Position numbers and translations under genes: made by a program. A DNA stretch of 64,000 nucleotides from Caulobacter sp. 602-1 (GTDB taxonomy: Bacteria; Pseudomonadota; Alphaproteobacteria; Caulobacterales; Caulobacteraceae): assembly GCF_003931565.1 (NCBI RefSeq), contig NZ_RRYI01000001.1, positions 868,001 through 932,000 on the forward strand. Reading direction: 5' to 3'. The notes under the pieces were generated by a model. The model was given only the letters and a program-made list of their open reading frames with translations. It made no database searches and had not been told where the DNA came from. Numbering within the stretch: the stretch's first letter is position 1; the number at the start of each line of letters is the position of its first letter. Of this stretch, positions 1-8,004 are shown piece by piece.

Positions 1-484
1 GCTGGAAGATCTCGCCCCACTTCCCGCGATCGTTCGAATGGGCGTAGGTCGCCGCCGGCGTGGCGTCGGTGATCGGCTGGGAGGTGACGACGCCAGTGCG
101 CAGGCCGTGTTCCTCGGCGTATTCCAGCAGGGTCTTGGTCGGCTCGCCGTCGGTCTTGCCGCGCACGGCGGCGGGCGACTGGCTGATCACGCCGTTGCGG
201 GTCTTCACGCCGGTCATGATCGCCGACATGCCGTTGGCCGAGTCCGACACGAACTGGTCGACCGGCGTGGTGTCGCTGAGGCCGAGGTTGGGCCAGTGCT
301 GGACGCGCAGCTTCAAGGGCTCGCCATAGCCCAGCAGGCTGGCGGCGCTCACCGACGAAACGCCGCCTGCGTCCGCCAGGAACAGGATGACGTTCTTGGC
401 CTTCGGCGGAGGGGCGGGCTGCGCCAGGGCGGGCGATCCGATCGCCAGCGACAATGAGGCGGCGGCCAAAAGACCTTTGAGCAT
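1..484 (-). CDS. phoA: Alkaline phosphatase (PhoA-like), N-terminal part
   Basis: Phosphomonoesterase of the alkaline phosphatase superfamily, exported to the periplasm. The gene reads leftward from an ATG at 484 and leaves the window at base 1, so only about 161 residues are visible. The first 21 residues form a Sec signal peptide ending in PALA-Q. Around residue 30 comes the hydrophobic strand KNVILFLADAGG that carries the first metal-binding aspartate. Near residue 75 the motif DSANGMSAIMTG holds the nucleophilic serine of the family. The later segment TDATPAATYAHSNDRG is also typical. Phosphate-starvation control is usual in the family, but I saw no clear Pho box upstream. Other alkaline phosphatase superfamily members cannot be excluded from the N-terminus alone. 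Confidence 0.85.
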   Translation of the reverse strand, partial: MLKGLLAAASLSLAIGSPALAQPAPPPKAKNVILFLADAGGVSSVSAASLLGYGEPLKLRVQHWPNLGLSDTTPVDQFVSDSANGMSAIMTGVKTRNGVISQSPAAVRGKTDGEPTKTLLEYAEEHGLRTGVVTSQPITDATPAATYAHSNDRGKWGEIFQ

Positions 485-595
485 GGACGTCTCCCAGGGA
501 AGCAAGGTTCGATGGAGACGGCTTCTAGCGGCTACGGGGCGCGATCGGTGTGACATGACCATGACAGCCGAAGTCTGGCGCCCGAGGCCGTCGAC

Positions 596-1132
596 CTATT
601 CCCGCGCGCCGTTCCGCACGTTGTAGCAATGCCGCCGCCCGGCCTCGCTGCCGCAGAAGCCCGGCTCCATGGTCCCGGCGTGCAGGGCCACATACTGGTC
701 GCGGCGGCACTCGAACCAGGCCTTCTGGAAGGCGACGTGCTCGACGTCCTGGTGGAACACCGGCCGCTGGTCGACCGTGTAGAACCGCACCATGCTGGAG
801 AGGCCGCCGAAGCTGCCGCGGCCGTTGACCAGCCCGCAGATCCGGCCCTTCCGGGTGGCCCACACCGCGCCCAGCTCCAGCGGCAGGGTCTGGTCGAGGC
901 GGCTGTCGAGATTGGCCCGCACGATCCGCCACTCGGTCTGGGCGCGGGGACGATAGCGGGCCAGCTGTTCGGGGCTGGGCCGGGGCAGGAAGGCGTTGTC
1001 GCGCTCGAACGAAGCCAGGTCGAAGCCGGTGAACAGCAAGGCCCCCAGCATCCCGATCACGGCCACGCCCGAGAAGATCAGCGGCGTCCACCGCCGCCGC
1101 GTGGTCCGCGTCCCGAAATCCCGCACCGTCAT
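596..1132 (-). CDS. Hypothetical membrane-anchored protein, 178 aa
   Basis: Unrecognised. Residues 1-14 are basic (TTRRRW), followed by one hydrophobic segment at about 16-36 and then a soluble domain of about 140 residues. The topology fits a type II inner-membrane protein with a periplasmic domain. The soluble part has four cysteines, one in RICGLVNGRG and three near the C-terminus (WFECRRDQY, GFCGSEAGRRHCYN), which could form disulphides in the periplasm. The gene is transcribed away from the large membrane protein at 1298, and the two share an AT-rich promoter region with a duplicated inverted repeat. The function is unknown. Coding status is supported by strongly protein-like composition and by its clean position between neighbours. 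Confidence 0.7.
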   Translation of the reverse strand: MTVRDFGTRTTRRRWTPLIFSGVAVIGMLGALLFTGFDLASFERDNAFLPRPSPEQLARYRPRAQTEWRIVRANLDSRLDQTLPLELGAVWATRKGRICGLVNGRGSFGGLSSMVRFYTVDQRPVFHQDVEHVAFQKAWFECRRDQYVALHAGTMEPGFCGSEAGRRHCYNVRNGARE

Positions 1133-1181
1133 GGCCTGCCTCCCATCCGTCCCTGGCGAGGTTTGACGATGAATTTGAGAA

Positions 1182-1210
1182 TTACAAGTCTAAACTATTT
1201 ACAAGTGTAA
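1182..1210. promoter_or_regulatory. Tandem inverted-repeat operator candidate in a divergent promoter
   Basis: Two copies of a 12-base inverted repeat lie 17 bases apart: TTACAAGTCTAA at 1182-1193 (one mismatch) and TTACAAGTGTAA at 1199-1210 (perfect TTACA-2-TGTAA). They sit in the only AT-rich patch between the divergent genes starting at 1132 and 1298. TACA-2-TGTA is the kind of site bound by several winged-helix repressors, but the regulator is not identifiable here. Confidence 0.4.
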
Positions 1211-1297
1211 TTGTTCCGGCGACGCCCCGGCCATCGGCGGGGCTGCGCGGGGCGAAGCTTCGATGTTAAGCAGGGCCTCGAGTTCTCGGGGGAGCGC

Positions 1298-3046
1298 ATG
1301 GTTTCGTTCAAGGTCGATCCCAAAAGCGATGGGAGTCGGATCCTGTTCGCCCTGGCGGCGACGCTGATCCCGGTCGTGCTGTGCGGCTTCATGTTCGGCT
1401 TCGACATCGCCTCGGCCAAGGCGGTGTTCTGGACCCGGCCCAAGGGCGACATGGCCGTGATGAACGCGGGCTACGAGGCCTTTCTGCGCCAGCCCTGGCA
1501 TTGGCCGCTGACCGCGGTGAGCGGGCTGGGCGACAAGCCGATCTCGATCGTCTTCACAGACAGCATCCCCTGGCTGTCCCTGGTGTTGAAGGCGACCGGC
1601 CTGTCGCACGTGTTCAACCCGATCGGCCTGTTCCTGTTGTTGTCCTATCCGCTGCAGGCCTGGAGCATGATCGGCCTGCTGCGGGCCCTGGGCGTCACCG
1701 ACCGCTGGACGCTGCTGCTGGGCGGACTGATGGCGCTGATGGTTCCGGCCTGGATCGCCCGACAGTTCGGCCATATCGCCCTGTCGGGCCACTGGATCCT
1801 GCTGCTGGCCCTGACCCTGTCGGTGCGGTCGGCGCGCGAGGGGCTGACCTGGCGGCGGATCGCGGGCTTCGCGGCGCTGCTGGCCCTGGTGGTTGGGGTC
1901 CACGCCTATCACCTGCCGCCGGTGGGCGCGGTGTTCGGCGCGGCCCTGCTGGCCGAGCTGCTGCAGCGCCGGGCCGGCGCCTGGGGTCGCGTGGCCGGGG
2001 CCGTGGTCCTGGCCGGCGCGGCGATCGCCGTCTCGGTCTGGCTGCTGGACTACCGGGACGGCCGGGGCTGGACGGGGGCGGCGACGGCGCTGGGCCTCTA
2101 TTCGATGAACCTGGTCGGGCCGTTCTGGCCGCAGGCCTCGACCCTGGCCGGCCAGGCCTGGAACGGCTCGTGGTACGAGGGCGTGATGGACGCCACCGGC
2201 GGCCAGAGCTTCGAGGGCTTCCAGTATCTGGGCGCGGGCGCCCTGCTGCTGGTCCTGGCCATGGCCGGCTTCCAGGCCACCCTGGCCGTGCGACAGGGCG
2301 GCGTCTCCAAGGCCTTCTGGGTGCGCTGGGCGCCGATGACCCTGGCCATGCTCGGCCTGACGGTCTGGGCGGTGGGCTGGTCGGCCTACGCCTTCAAGAC
2401 CCACATCTATGACCTGCCGCGGCCCAAGGGCGAGATCGCCGAGGTGATCGGCGGTTTCCGCGCCTACGGGCGGTTCTTCTGGGCGGTCGGCTACCTGCTG
2501 CTGGCGCTGGCCGTCACCTGGGCCAGCCGCCTGCCGCGCCGGACGGGGATGGCGGTGCTGGCCGCCGTCCTGGCCGTGCAGGCCGTCGACACCAGCCATC
2601 TGCGCCACGGCGTGCGCGAGACCTTCGCCTCGCTGGACCCGCTGAGCTATCCGGTCGCCCTGGTGTCCAGCCCGAAAACGGCCAACCGGCCCTGGGTCTT
2701 CGTTCCGACCTACTACTGCTCGGCCAACTGGCGCGACCTGAGGGTCATGCGGCAGATGTTCCAGGCCATCGGCCGCGTGGGCGGCACGGGCAACACCTTC
2801 CCCACCGCGCGCGACAGCGACCCGCCCTGCATCGTCACCCGGCCGGAGACCTTCGTCGACGCCGCGCCCGGCGACCGGCGCATCACCGTGGTGGTGGCCG
2901 ACGGGGTGGCGCGCGGCGGCGTGCTGGCGCCCATCGCCAAGCGGACGGACTGCCACCACTTCGGTCCTGGCGTGGCCTGCGGCCGCGACCTGGCGGGAAT
3001 CCCGGGCCTGACGCCCGTGAAGCCCGGCGAGCTGGCGGCGCCCTGA
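1298..3046 (+). CDS. Polytopic membrane protein, DUF6311-like
   Basis: Large inner-membrane protein of 582 residues with about twelve hydrophobic segments (first at about 15-35, last near 430-445), followed by a soluble C-terminal domain of about 130 residues. The overall plan resembles the DUF6311 family of polyprenyl-phosphate-sugar-dependent glycosyltransferase-like (GT-C fold) proteins; that is recognition by layout, not proof. The early acidic motif in the loop after the first membrane segment (FGFDIASAKAVFW, then DMAVMNAGYEAFL) is where GT-C enzymes carry catalytic acids. The ATG at 1298 is chosen because GGGGGAG lies about 6 bases upstream; the frame stays open to 1211 but lacks such a site. 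It is followed 88 bases later by another large membrane protein on the same strand, suggesting a joint role in the cell envelope. Confidence 0.8.
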   Translation: MVSFKVDPKSDGSRILFALAATLIPVVLCGFMFGFDIASAKAVFWTRPKGDMAVMNAGYEAFLRQPWHWPLTAVSGLGDKPISIVFTDSIPWLSLVLKATGLSHVFNPIGLFLLLSYPLQAWSMIGLLRALGVTDRWTLLLGGLMALMVPAWIARQFGHIALSGHWILLLALTLSVRSAREGLTWRRIAGFAALLALVVGVHAYHLPPVGAVFGAALLAELLQRRAGAWGRVAGAVVLAGAAIAVSVWLLDYRDGRGWTGAATALGLYSMNLVGPFWPQASTLAGQAWNGSWYEGVMDATGGQSFEGFQYLGAGALLLVLAMAGFQATLAVRQGGVSKAFWVRWAPMTLAMLGLTVWAVGWSAYAFKTHIYDLPRPKGEIAEVIGGFRAYGRFFWAVGYLLLALAVTWASRLPRRTGMAVLAAVLAVQAVDTSHLRHGVRETFASLDPLSYPVALVSSPKTANRPWVFVPTYYCSANWRDLRVMRQMFQAIGRVGGTGNTFPTARDSDPPCIVTRPETFVDAAPGDRRITVVVADGVARGGVLAPIAKRTDCHHFGPGVACGRDLAGIPGLTPVKPGELAAP

Positions 3047-3134
3047 GGCCTTGGCCTCCAAAGCTTTCACCCTAGCGTTTTGCTGCTAGAAAACCTCGCG
3101 CGTGGGGCGCGCGAGAATCGAGTTGAGGGATCCA

Positions 3135-5075
3135 GTGGCGAACAACACCAAGTGGATGTGGGGCGTCGGCGCGGCGGTCTGGTGCGTGCTGCTGGCCGGC
3201 CTGCTGTCGACCGACCGCCTGCTGTCGCTGTCGGTGGACAGCTCCTACCACCTGCAGGTCATGGAGGTCGTGCGCCACGCCTTCCTGATCCCGCAGAAGG
3301 GCCATGAATTCATGGCCGAGATGTTCATCTACCCCAAGCTCAGCCACCGGTTCGCGGCCCTGTTCGCCACCCTGGGCTGGTCCGAGCTGAACGCCCTGCT
3401 GATGGCCGGGGTGTTGTCGGCGGCGGTGGTCTGGCTGGTGCTGTTCGACCAGGCGCGGCGAGTGTCGCTGACCTATCTGGTCGCCAGCCTCGGCTTCATG
3501 CTCGTCAACATCTTCGCCGTGCGCGGGGCGTTCGGGGCCGAGCTGGTCAACAACTTCTTCTTCCCGCAGATCGTCGGCGAGGCCGTGGCCATGCTGTGCC
3601 TGGTCGGCGGCGCGGCGCTGCTGCCCCGCTCGCGTCCGCTCTACGTGGTCTACGCCACCGCCGCGGTGCTGTTCTGCGGCTGCTTCCACCTGGTGCCGAC
3701 CCTGAAACTGGCCGGCGCCCTGATGGCCATGCTGGGCCTGGCCTGGCTGCGCGACCTGATCCACGCCCGCCGCTTCGACTGGGTCGGGCTGGTGGGCCTT
3801 GTCGCCATCGCCGGCGGCGTCGTCGGCAGCCCCTATTTCTGGCGCATGCGCTGGATGGCGGCCAACAACGGCAGCCTGCACCTGGCCACCGCCATGCCGC
3901 TGAACGGCCTGGCCGCCGCCGCCATCGTGCTGGCCCTGCTGTCGGCCTGGGTGCTGCTGGTCGAGCTGCGCCGCGATCCCGGCGCGGTCGAGGCCGACGC
4001 CGGCCCGACCGCCGCCACCGTGCTGCTGGCCTGCCTGGGCGCGGCCGCGGCCCTGGCCATGCTGGCCCAGTACGGCATGTACGTGTTCAAGGGCGACGGC
4101 TCGGAATACGCCGTCCTCAAGCACAGCTTCGGGGTCTTCACCCTGTTGGCTTTCGTGACGCCGCTCTGGTTCCTGACCGTGCTGGGCGTGCGCGCGGTCC
4201 CCGCCGAGGCCCCCGCCGAAGACAATAGACCCGCCTGGGTTTCCGCGCTCGGCCCGGCTCCGGCCTTCGCCGCTCAGCTGGTGTTGATGCTGTGCCTGTT
4301 CCTGCGGCCCAGCGCCCTGGACGTCCCCCGGCTGAACGCCATCCTCCACGACGTGCGCGAGGTGCGCCTGACGCGCGGCCTGGAGGGCGAGAAGGTGATG
4401 TTCTCGGCGTCCGACGTGAAGCCGGTGACCACCTACATGGCCACCATCGCCATGCTGCGCTCGCCCCACGGCGGCAATGTGCTGAGCCTGCTGGCCGACG
4501 GCCGACCGGACCGTCCGGGCGACGTCGACTATATCGTGACCCTGCCGGGCGACGCCTATGACAAGCCCGGCTGCCGCTCGGGCAAGCCCGTCGGCCTGGT
4601 CGTGGTGATGATCGGTCCGTGCATCGAGCCGCGGTCGCTGCTGTTCAAGGCGGGCGGCTCGGGCGTGCCCTATCTGCGCGAGGGCTGGGGCCTGCCGGAA
4701 GGCGGCGGCGTCTGGTCCGGCGGCAAGCGCGCGGTCGTCGAACTGCCGATCTCGCCGGCTCAGCGGACGCTCTCCAGCGCCTCGGTGCAGGTCGCGGCCT
4801 TCGGCTTCCTGCCGCCGCAGTCGCCGTCGCGCACGGTCACCGTCTCGGTCCCGGGCGGTCAGCCGGAGACCTTCACCTTCGGCCTGCACACGGCGCTGCG
4901 CCACGACTACCTGCTGGCCCTGCCGCCGGAAGCCCTGAAGGGCGAGACCGTGAAGGTGACCTTCGACATCCACGATCCGAAGACCCCGCGCGAGCTGGGC
5001 GCGGGCCCCGACGACCGCCAACTGGGCGTGGGCCTGGAGGCGATGCGGATCATCCCGACGCCGGTCATGCGGTAG
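3135..5075 (+). CDS. Large polytopic membrane protein, unknown function
   Basis: A protein of 646 residues, starting with GTG at 3135 just after a GAGGGA ribosome site. About ten to eleven hydrophobic segments span residues 8-430, and roughly 215 C-terminal residues form a soluble, probably periplasmic beta-rich domain (GLPEGGGVWSGGKRAVVEL, then VTVSVPGGQPETFTFGLH). The layout of many membrane helices plus a C-terminal beta domain resembles GT-C glycosyltransferases that use lipid-linked sugars, and the neighbours (DUF6311-like protein upstream; GT2, GtrA and methyltransferase convergent downstream) point to surface glycan or glycolipid synthesis. I do not recognise the exact family. A hairpin terminator follows at 5173. 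Confidence 0.75.
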   Translation: MANNTKWMWGVGAAVWCVLLAGLLSTDRLLSLSVDSSYHLQVMEVVRHAFLIPQKGHEFMAEMFIYPKLSHRFAALFATLGWSELNALLMAGVLSAAVVWLVLFDQARRVSLTYLVASLGFMLVNIFAVRGAFGAELVNNFFFPQIVGEAVAMLCLVGGAALLPRSRPLYVVYATAAVLFCGCFHLVPTLKLAGALMAMLGLAWLRDLIHARRFDWVGLVGLVAIAGGVVGSPYFWRMRWMAANNGSLHLATAMPLNGLAAAAIVLALLSAWVLLVELRRDPGAVEADAGPTAATVLLACLGAAAALAMLAQYGMYVFKGDGSEYAVLKHSFGVFTLLAFVTPLWFLTVLGVRAVPAEAPAEDNRPAWVSALGPAPAFAAQLVLMLCLFLRPSALDVPRLNAILHDVREVRLTRGLEGEKVMFSASDVKPVTTYMATIAMLRSPHGGNVLSLLADGRPDRPGDVDYIVTLPGDAYDKPGCRSGKPVGLVVVMIGPCIEPRSLLFKAGGSGVPYLREGWGLPEGGGVWSGGKRAVVELPISPAQRTLSSASVQVAAFGFLPPQSPSRTVTVSVPGGQPETFTFGLHTALRHDYLLALPPEALKGETVKVTFDIHDPKTPRELGAGPDDRQLGVGLEAMRIIPTPVMR

Positions 5076-5172
5076 GGGGTTGCCGAGACGGACAGTGGTC
5101 GGCGGTCGTGATCCGAATGTCCGCCGGCCGGCCGGAAGCCCATGGCGTGCTTCGACCCTGAGCGGACTCTAG

Positions 5173-5204
5173 AACCCCTCTCTCTATGAGAGAGGGGTTT
5201 GTTT
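5173..5204. terminator. Hairpin terminator between convergent genes
   Basis: A perfect 12-base-pair stem (AACCCCTCTCTC, 5173-5184, with its complement at 5188-5199) has a 3-base loop and is followed on the + strand by TTTGTTT. It lies between the end of the + strand membrane gene (5075) and the end of the - strand methyltransferase (5278), so it can serve both directions. The same CCCTCTCTC stem recurs near 40600 and at 47220-47361. Confidence 0.75.
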
Positions 5205-5277
5205 GGGGGGCGACTTCCACCCCCCTACAGACGATCACAATGTCCGCTTCCAGCAGGCGGCCGACCTGCCGATTTCG

Positions 5278-6003
5278 CTAAGCCTTCCGCGCGATCACCG
5301 CGATCGACAGGCCGAACGGCAGGCCGCCGCCGACGGCCAGGGGGGCCTCCAGCGAGAACACGCCGGCCAGGGCCTTGTTCAGCCACGACGGCGGCATGGC
5401 GTCGTCGGCGCTGTCGTCCTTCAGCAGCTTCTTGGCGGTGCGCTGCACGGCGGCCAGGGGGAACAGCAGGGTGTTGAAATAGGTCGCGGTCTCGACCTTC
5501 AGGCCCGCCTCTTCGAACAGGGCGCGGTAGCGCGGCAGCAGGTAGCGGCGCTTGTGGTGGTGCAGCACGTCGTGGTGGCTCCACATCCACTGATAGGCCG
5601 GCACCGTGGTCAGGATCGCGCCGCCGGGCTTGACCAGCCTGGCCAGGGCCTTCACCGAGCCGGCGTCGTCGTCGACATGCTCGACCACGTCGAAGGCGCA
5701 GACCAGGTCGAAGGTCTCCGGCGCGTAGGGCAGGCCGTCCGGCAGCAGGCCGGTGTCGATCGCCAGGCCGAGGCGCTCGGAGGCGTAGGCGCGCGACTCG
5801 TCGTCCGGCTCCAGGGCCTTCACCTCGCCGAACTCGCGCAGCAGCGGGACATTGCCGCCCGCGCCGCAGCCGACCTCCAGGATGCGCGCGCCGGCCGGCG
5901 GGGCCAGGCGCTGCAGCAGGCCGCGCAGGATCTTGCGGCGGCCGACGAACCACCAGTGGTCGGTCTCCAGCTCGCGGATGCGGTCGTAGATCAGGCGGTC
6001 CAT
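5278..6003 (-). CDS. Class I SAM-dependent methyltransferase
   Basis: Methyltransferase of 241 residues. Motif I, ILEVGCGAGGNVPLL, lies at about residues 41-55; the acidic end of beta-2 is ALEPDDES; motif IV region FDLVCAFDVVEHVDD is at about 98-112; then LARLVKPGGAILTTVPAYQW. These are typical of Methyltransf_11/23-type enzymes that act on small molecules, sugars or lipids. It is the last gene of a three-gene leftward operon (GT2, GtrA, methyltransferase); its ATG at 6003 overlaps the end of gtrA by 13 bases, so translation is coupled. The likely substrate is the lipid-linked sugar or glycolipid made by the two upstream proteins; that is inference from context. Confidence 0.88.
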   Translation of the reverse strand: MDRLIYDRIRELETDHWWFVGRRKILRGLLQRLAPPAGARILEVGCGAGGNVPLLREFGEVKALEPDDESRAYASERLGLAIDTGLLPDGLPYAPETFDLVCAFDVVEHVDDDAGSVKALARLVKPGGAILTTVPAYQWMWSHHDVLHHHKRRYLLPRYRALFEEAGLKVETATYFNTLLFPLAAVQRTAKKLLKDDSADDAMPPSWLNKALAGVFSLEAPLAVGGGLPFGLSIAVIARKA

Positions 6004-6440
6004 GCGGGGTCCCGGTCGGCGGTGGGTTGGTGGGCGAAGACCCAGAAATGGCTCAGCAGGAAGAGCGCGGCGGTATAGCTTGCCACGGCCGCGCCCTGGG
6101 CGGCGACATCGAACAGGGCGCCGTGCGGCAATACCATCCGGGCCAGGGTCAGCACGCCCTGGTTCAGAGCGAAGGCTGCGGCCACGGCCACGCCGTAGCG
6201 CAGCGGCGCCGAGCGCGCGGCGCGGCGGGCCTTGAACACGAACAGCTTGCTCAGGGCGAAGCTCACGCAGACCCCGACCGCATAGCCGACGGCGTTGGCG
6301 ATGTGCGGATCGACGTGCAGCCCGACGTCCAGGGCCAGGATGATGGTCAGGCCGACGAGGGTGTTGGCCACGCCCGCTACGCCATAGCGCAGGGCCGAGA
6401 CCAGGAACTCGCGTCGGGCCGGGGTCAGCAGGGCGCTCAC
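5991..6440 (-). CDS. GtrA family membrane protein (polyprenyl-linked sugar flippase-like)
   Basis: A 149-residue protein with four hydrophobic segments, beginning REFLVSALRYGVAGVANTLVG, which is the characteristic GtrA start. GtrA proteins are thought to flip undecaprenyl-phosphate-glucose across the inner membrane. The GTG start at 6440 overlaps the TGA of the GT2 gene (GTGA, 4 bases), and the 3' end overlaps the methyltransferase start, so all three genes are a tight operon. The Phe/Trp-rich end (LFLLSHFWVFAH) is also family-like. The frame is open far upstream inside the GT2 gene, but that part is a shadow. Confidence 0.85.
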   Translation of the reverse strand: MSALLTPARREFLVSALRYGVAGVANTLVGLTIILALDVGLHVDPHIANAVGYAVGVCVSFALSKLFVFKARRAARSAPLRYGVAVAAAFALNQGVLTLARMVLPHGALFDVAAQGAAVASYTAALFLLSHFWVFAHQPTADRDPAWTA

Positions 6441-7480
6441 GCGTCCGGACCTTGCGCGCGATCGAAGCCGTAGCGGTCCATGATCACGTACAGCGGCCGA
6501 CCCTTCACTTCCTGATAGATGCGCGCGACGTACTCGCCCAGCGAGCCGATAGCCAGCATCTGGATGGCGAAGCCGGACAGGATCACCACCATCAGCGACG
6601 GATAGCCGGGGACCTTGTTGCCTTCCAGCAGGGTGCGCAGCACCAGGAACACGGCCGCAGAGGCCGCCAGCAGGCCGGCGATCAGGCCGACATAGCTCCA
6701 GATCCGGATCGGGGCGGTGCTGAACGAGGTGATGCCGTCGAGCGCGAAGTTCCAGAGCTTCCAGTAGCGGAACGAGCTGGTCCCGGCCGCGCGCTCCGGG
6801 CGGGCGTAGGGGATCGGCGTCTGCTTGAAGCCGACCCAGGCGAACAGGCCCTTCATGAAGCGGTTGCGCTCGGGCAGCTGGCGCAGCACCTCGACCACGC
6901 GCCGATCCATCAGCCGGTAGTCGCCGGCGTTGTAGGGCAGGTCGACGTCGGACATCCGGTTGAAGGCCTTGTAGAAGCCCTGGGCCGTCAGGCGCTTGAC
7001 GAAGGTGTCGCTGCTGCGGTCGACCCGCACGCCATAGGCCACGTCGGCCCCGCCTTCCCACGCCTCGATGAACTGGCCGATCAGCTCCGGCGGGTCCTGC
7101 AGGTCGCAGTCGATCGGCACCACCATGTCGCCGGTCACCGCGTCCAGGCCGGCCGAAAGGGCGACCTCCTTGCCGAAGTTGCGGGCCAGGTTGATGACCT
7201 TGATGCGCGGGTCGCGCTGATGGTGCTTCAGCAGCACCGCCAAAGTGTGGTCGCGGCTGCCGTCATTGACGCAGACGATCTCGTAGTCGACGCCCAGCCT
7301 GGCCAGCTCGGCGTCGATGCGGTCGAAGAACAGGTCCAGGACCTCCTGCTCGTTGTAGCAGGGGGCGACGATCGACAGCGTCTTGCCGACGCGCGAGCGC
7401 GTGGCGACGGAAGCGGGCTGAAGCGCGGCTTGGGGCGCGACAGGGGGCGCGGCGATGACGGACGCGGACGACTGAACCAT
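6437..7480 (-). CDS. Glycosyltransferase family 2 (DPM1/ArnC/GtrB-like)
   Basis: Membrane-bound GT2 enzyme that transfers a sugar from a nucleotide donor to undecaprenyl phosphate at the cytoplasmic face. It has 347 residues. The catalytic part shows LSIVAPCYNEQEVL near residue 36, VCVNDGSRDHT, and the metal-binding PIDCDLQDPPELI near residue 125. Two C-terminal membrane helices follow (IWSYVGLIAGLLAASAAVFL; LMVVILSGFAIQMLAIGSLG), as in GtrB and ArnC. The ATG at 7480 is preferred because an in-frame extension to 7564 would run through the terminator of the preceding gene. No strong ribosome site precedes it. It is the first gene of the GT2-GtrA-methyltransferase operon. Confidence 0.9.
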   Translation of the reverse strand: MVQSSASVIAAPPVAPQAALQPASVATRSRVGKTLSIVAPCYNEQEVLDLFFDRIDAELARLGVDYEIVCVNDGSRDHTLAVLLKHHQRDPRIKVINLARNFGKEVALSAGLDAVTGDMVVPIDCDLQDPPELIGQFIEAWEGGADVAYGVRVDRSSDTFVKRLTAQGFYKAFNRMSDVDLPYNAGDYRLMDRRVVEVLRQLPERNRFMKGLFAWVGFKQTPIPYARPERAAGTSSFRYWKLWNFALDGITSFSTAPIRIWSYVGLIAGLLAASAAVFLVLRTLLEGNKVPGYPSLMVVILSGFAIQMLAIGSLGEYVARIYQEVKGRPLYVIMDRYGFDRAQGPDA

Positions 7481-7526
7481 GAGGAAGGGTTTAGCGAGGT
7501 TACGCGCGGAGGGGGAGGGGAAAGCG

Positions 7527-7558
7527 CCGCCGGCCCGCTTCTGAAAGCGGGCCGGCGG
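7527..7558 (-). terminator. Hairpin terminator of the small acidic protein gene
   Basis: A 14-base-pair perfect stem (7527-7540 and 7545-7558, core GCCGGCCCGCTT) with a 4-base loop starts 8 bases after the stop codon at 7567. On the - strand it is followed only by a short CTTTCC tract, so it is a strong hairpin with a weak U-tail. Confidence 0.6.
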
Positions 7559-7566
7559 GCTCAAGG

Positions 7567-7905
7567 TCAGGAGGCTTCGGCTTCCGCCTCGGTCTCGTCG
7601 GTCCCGTCGCGGAACTCGTCCGCCGGCAGGAAGGCGATGCCTTCCTCATCCAGCACCCACGCGCCCAGGAACGCGGCGTGGCTGGGATCGACCTCCTCGT
7701 CGATCAGGTCGCCTTCATAGAGGCCGACATGGCTGTAGTCGAAGTCCAGCGACAGCTGGTTGGCCATGCTGAGCATCTCGTCGGCCATGCGGCGCGAATA
7801 GCCCAGGGCTTCGCTGTCGCTGCCGAACTCATCGGCCAGCGAGCTGACCTCCGCCGCATCGCTGCCTTGGGTCGCACTGGTCGTGACGATGGTGAAAGCG
7901 GGCAT
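7567..7905 (-). CDS. Small acidic hypothetical protein, 112 aa
   Basis: A very acidic protein with no signal peptide or membrane segment; many Asp/Glu residues run through it and the C-terminus is an ETEAEAEAS tail. The middle (ADEMLSMANQLSLDFDYSHVGLYEGDLIDEEVDP) looks partly helical. I do not recognise a family. It is a stand-alone gene: it lies 99 bases downstream of the rsgA end on the same strand and is closed by a strong hairpin. Coding status is supported by composition and by the terminator placed directly after its stop. Confidence 0.65.
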   Translation of the reverse strand: MPAFTIVTTSATQGSDAAEVSSLADEFGSDSEALGYSRRMADEMLSMANQLSLDFDYSHVGLYEGDLIDEEVDPSHAAFLGAWVLDEEGIAFLPADEFRDGTDETEAEAEAS

Positions 7906-8004
7906 GGCAAGGGTCTCTCTTCGGTCTGGAGCTCCACCCCTAACCCGTTCGGCCGGGGGAAGGGTCCAAATTCTCAGAGAACGGCGTGCGGCGGCGCGGC
8001 GCGA

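Noticed and set aside
1199..5021. Long open frames on the - strand opposite the two large membrane protein genes (over 600 codons each)
   Set aside because: Their products are Arg/Gln/His/Gly/Ala-rich, low in hydrophobic order, and mirror the codon pattern of the + strand genes; typical GC-rich shadows.
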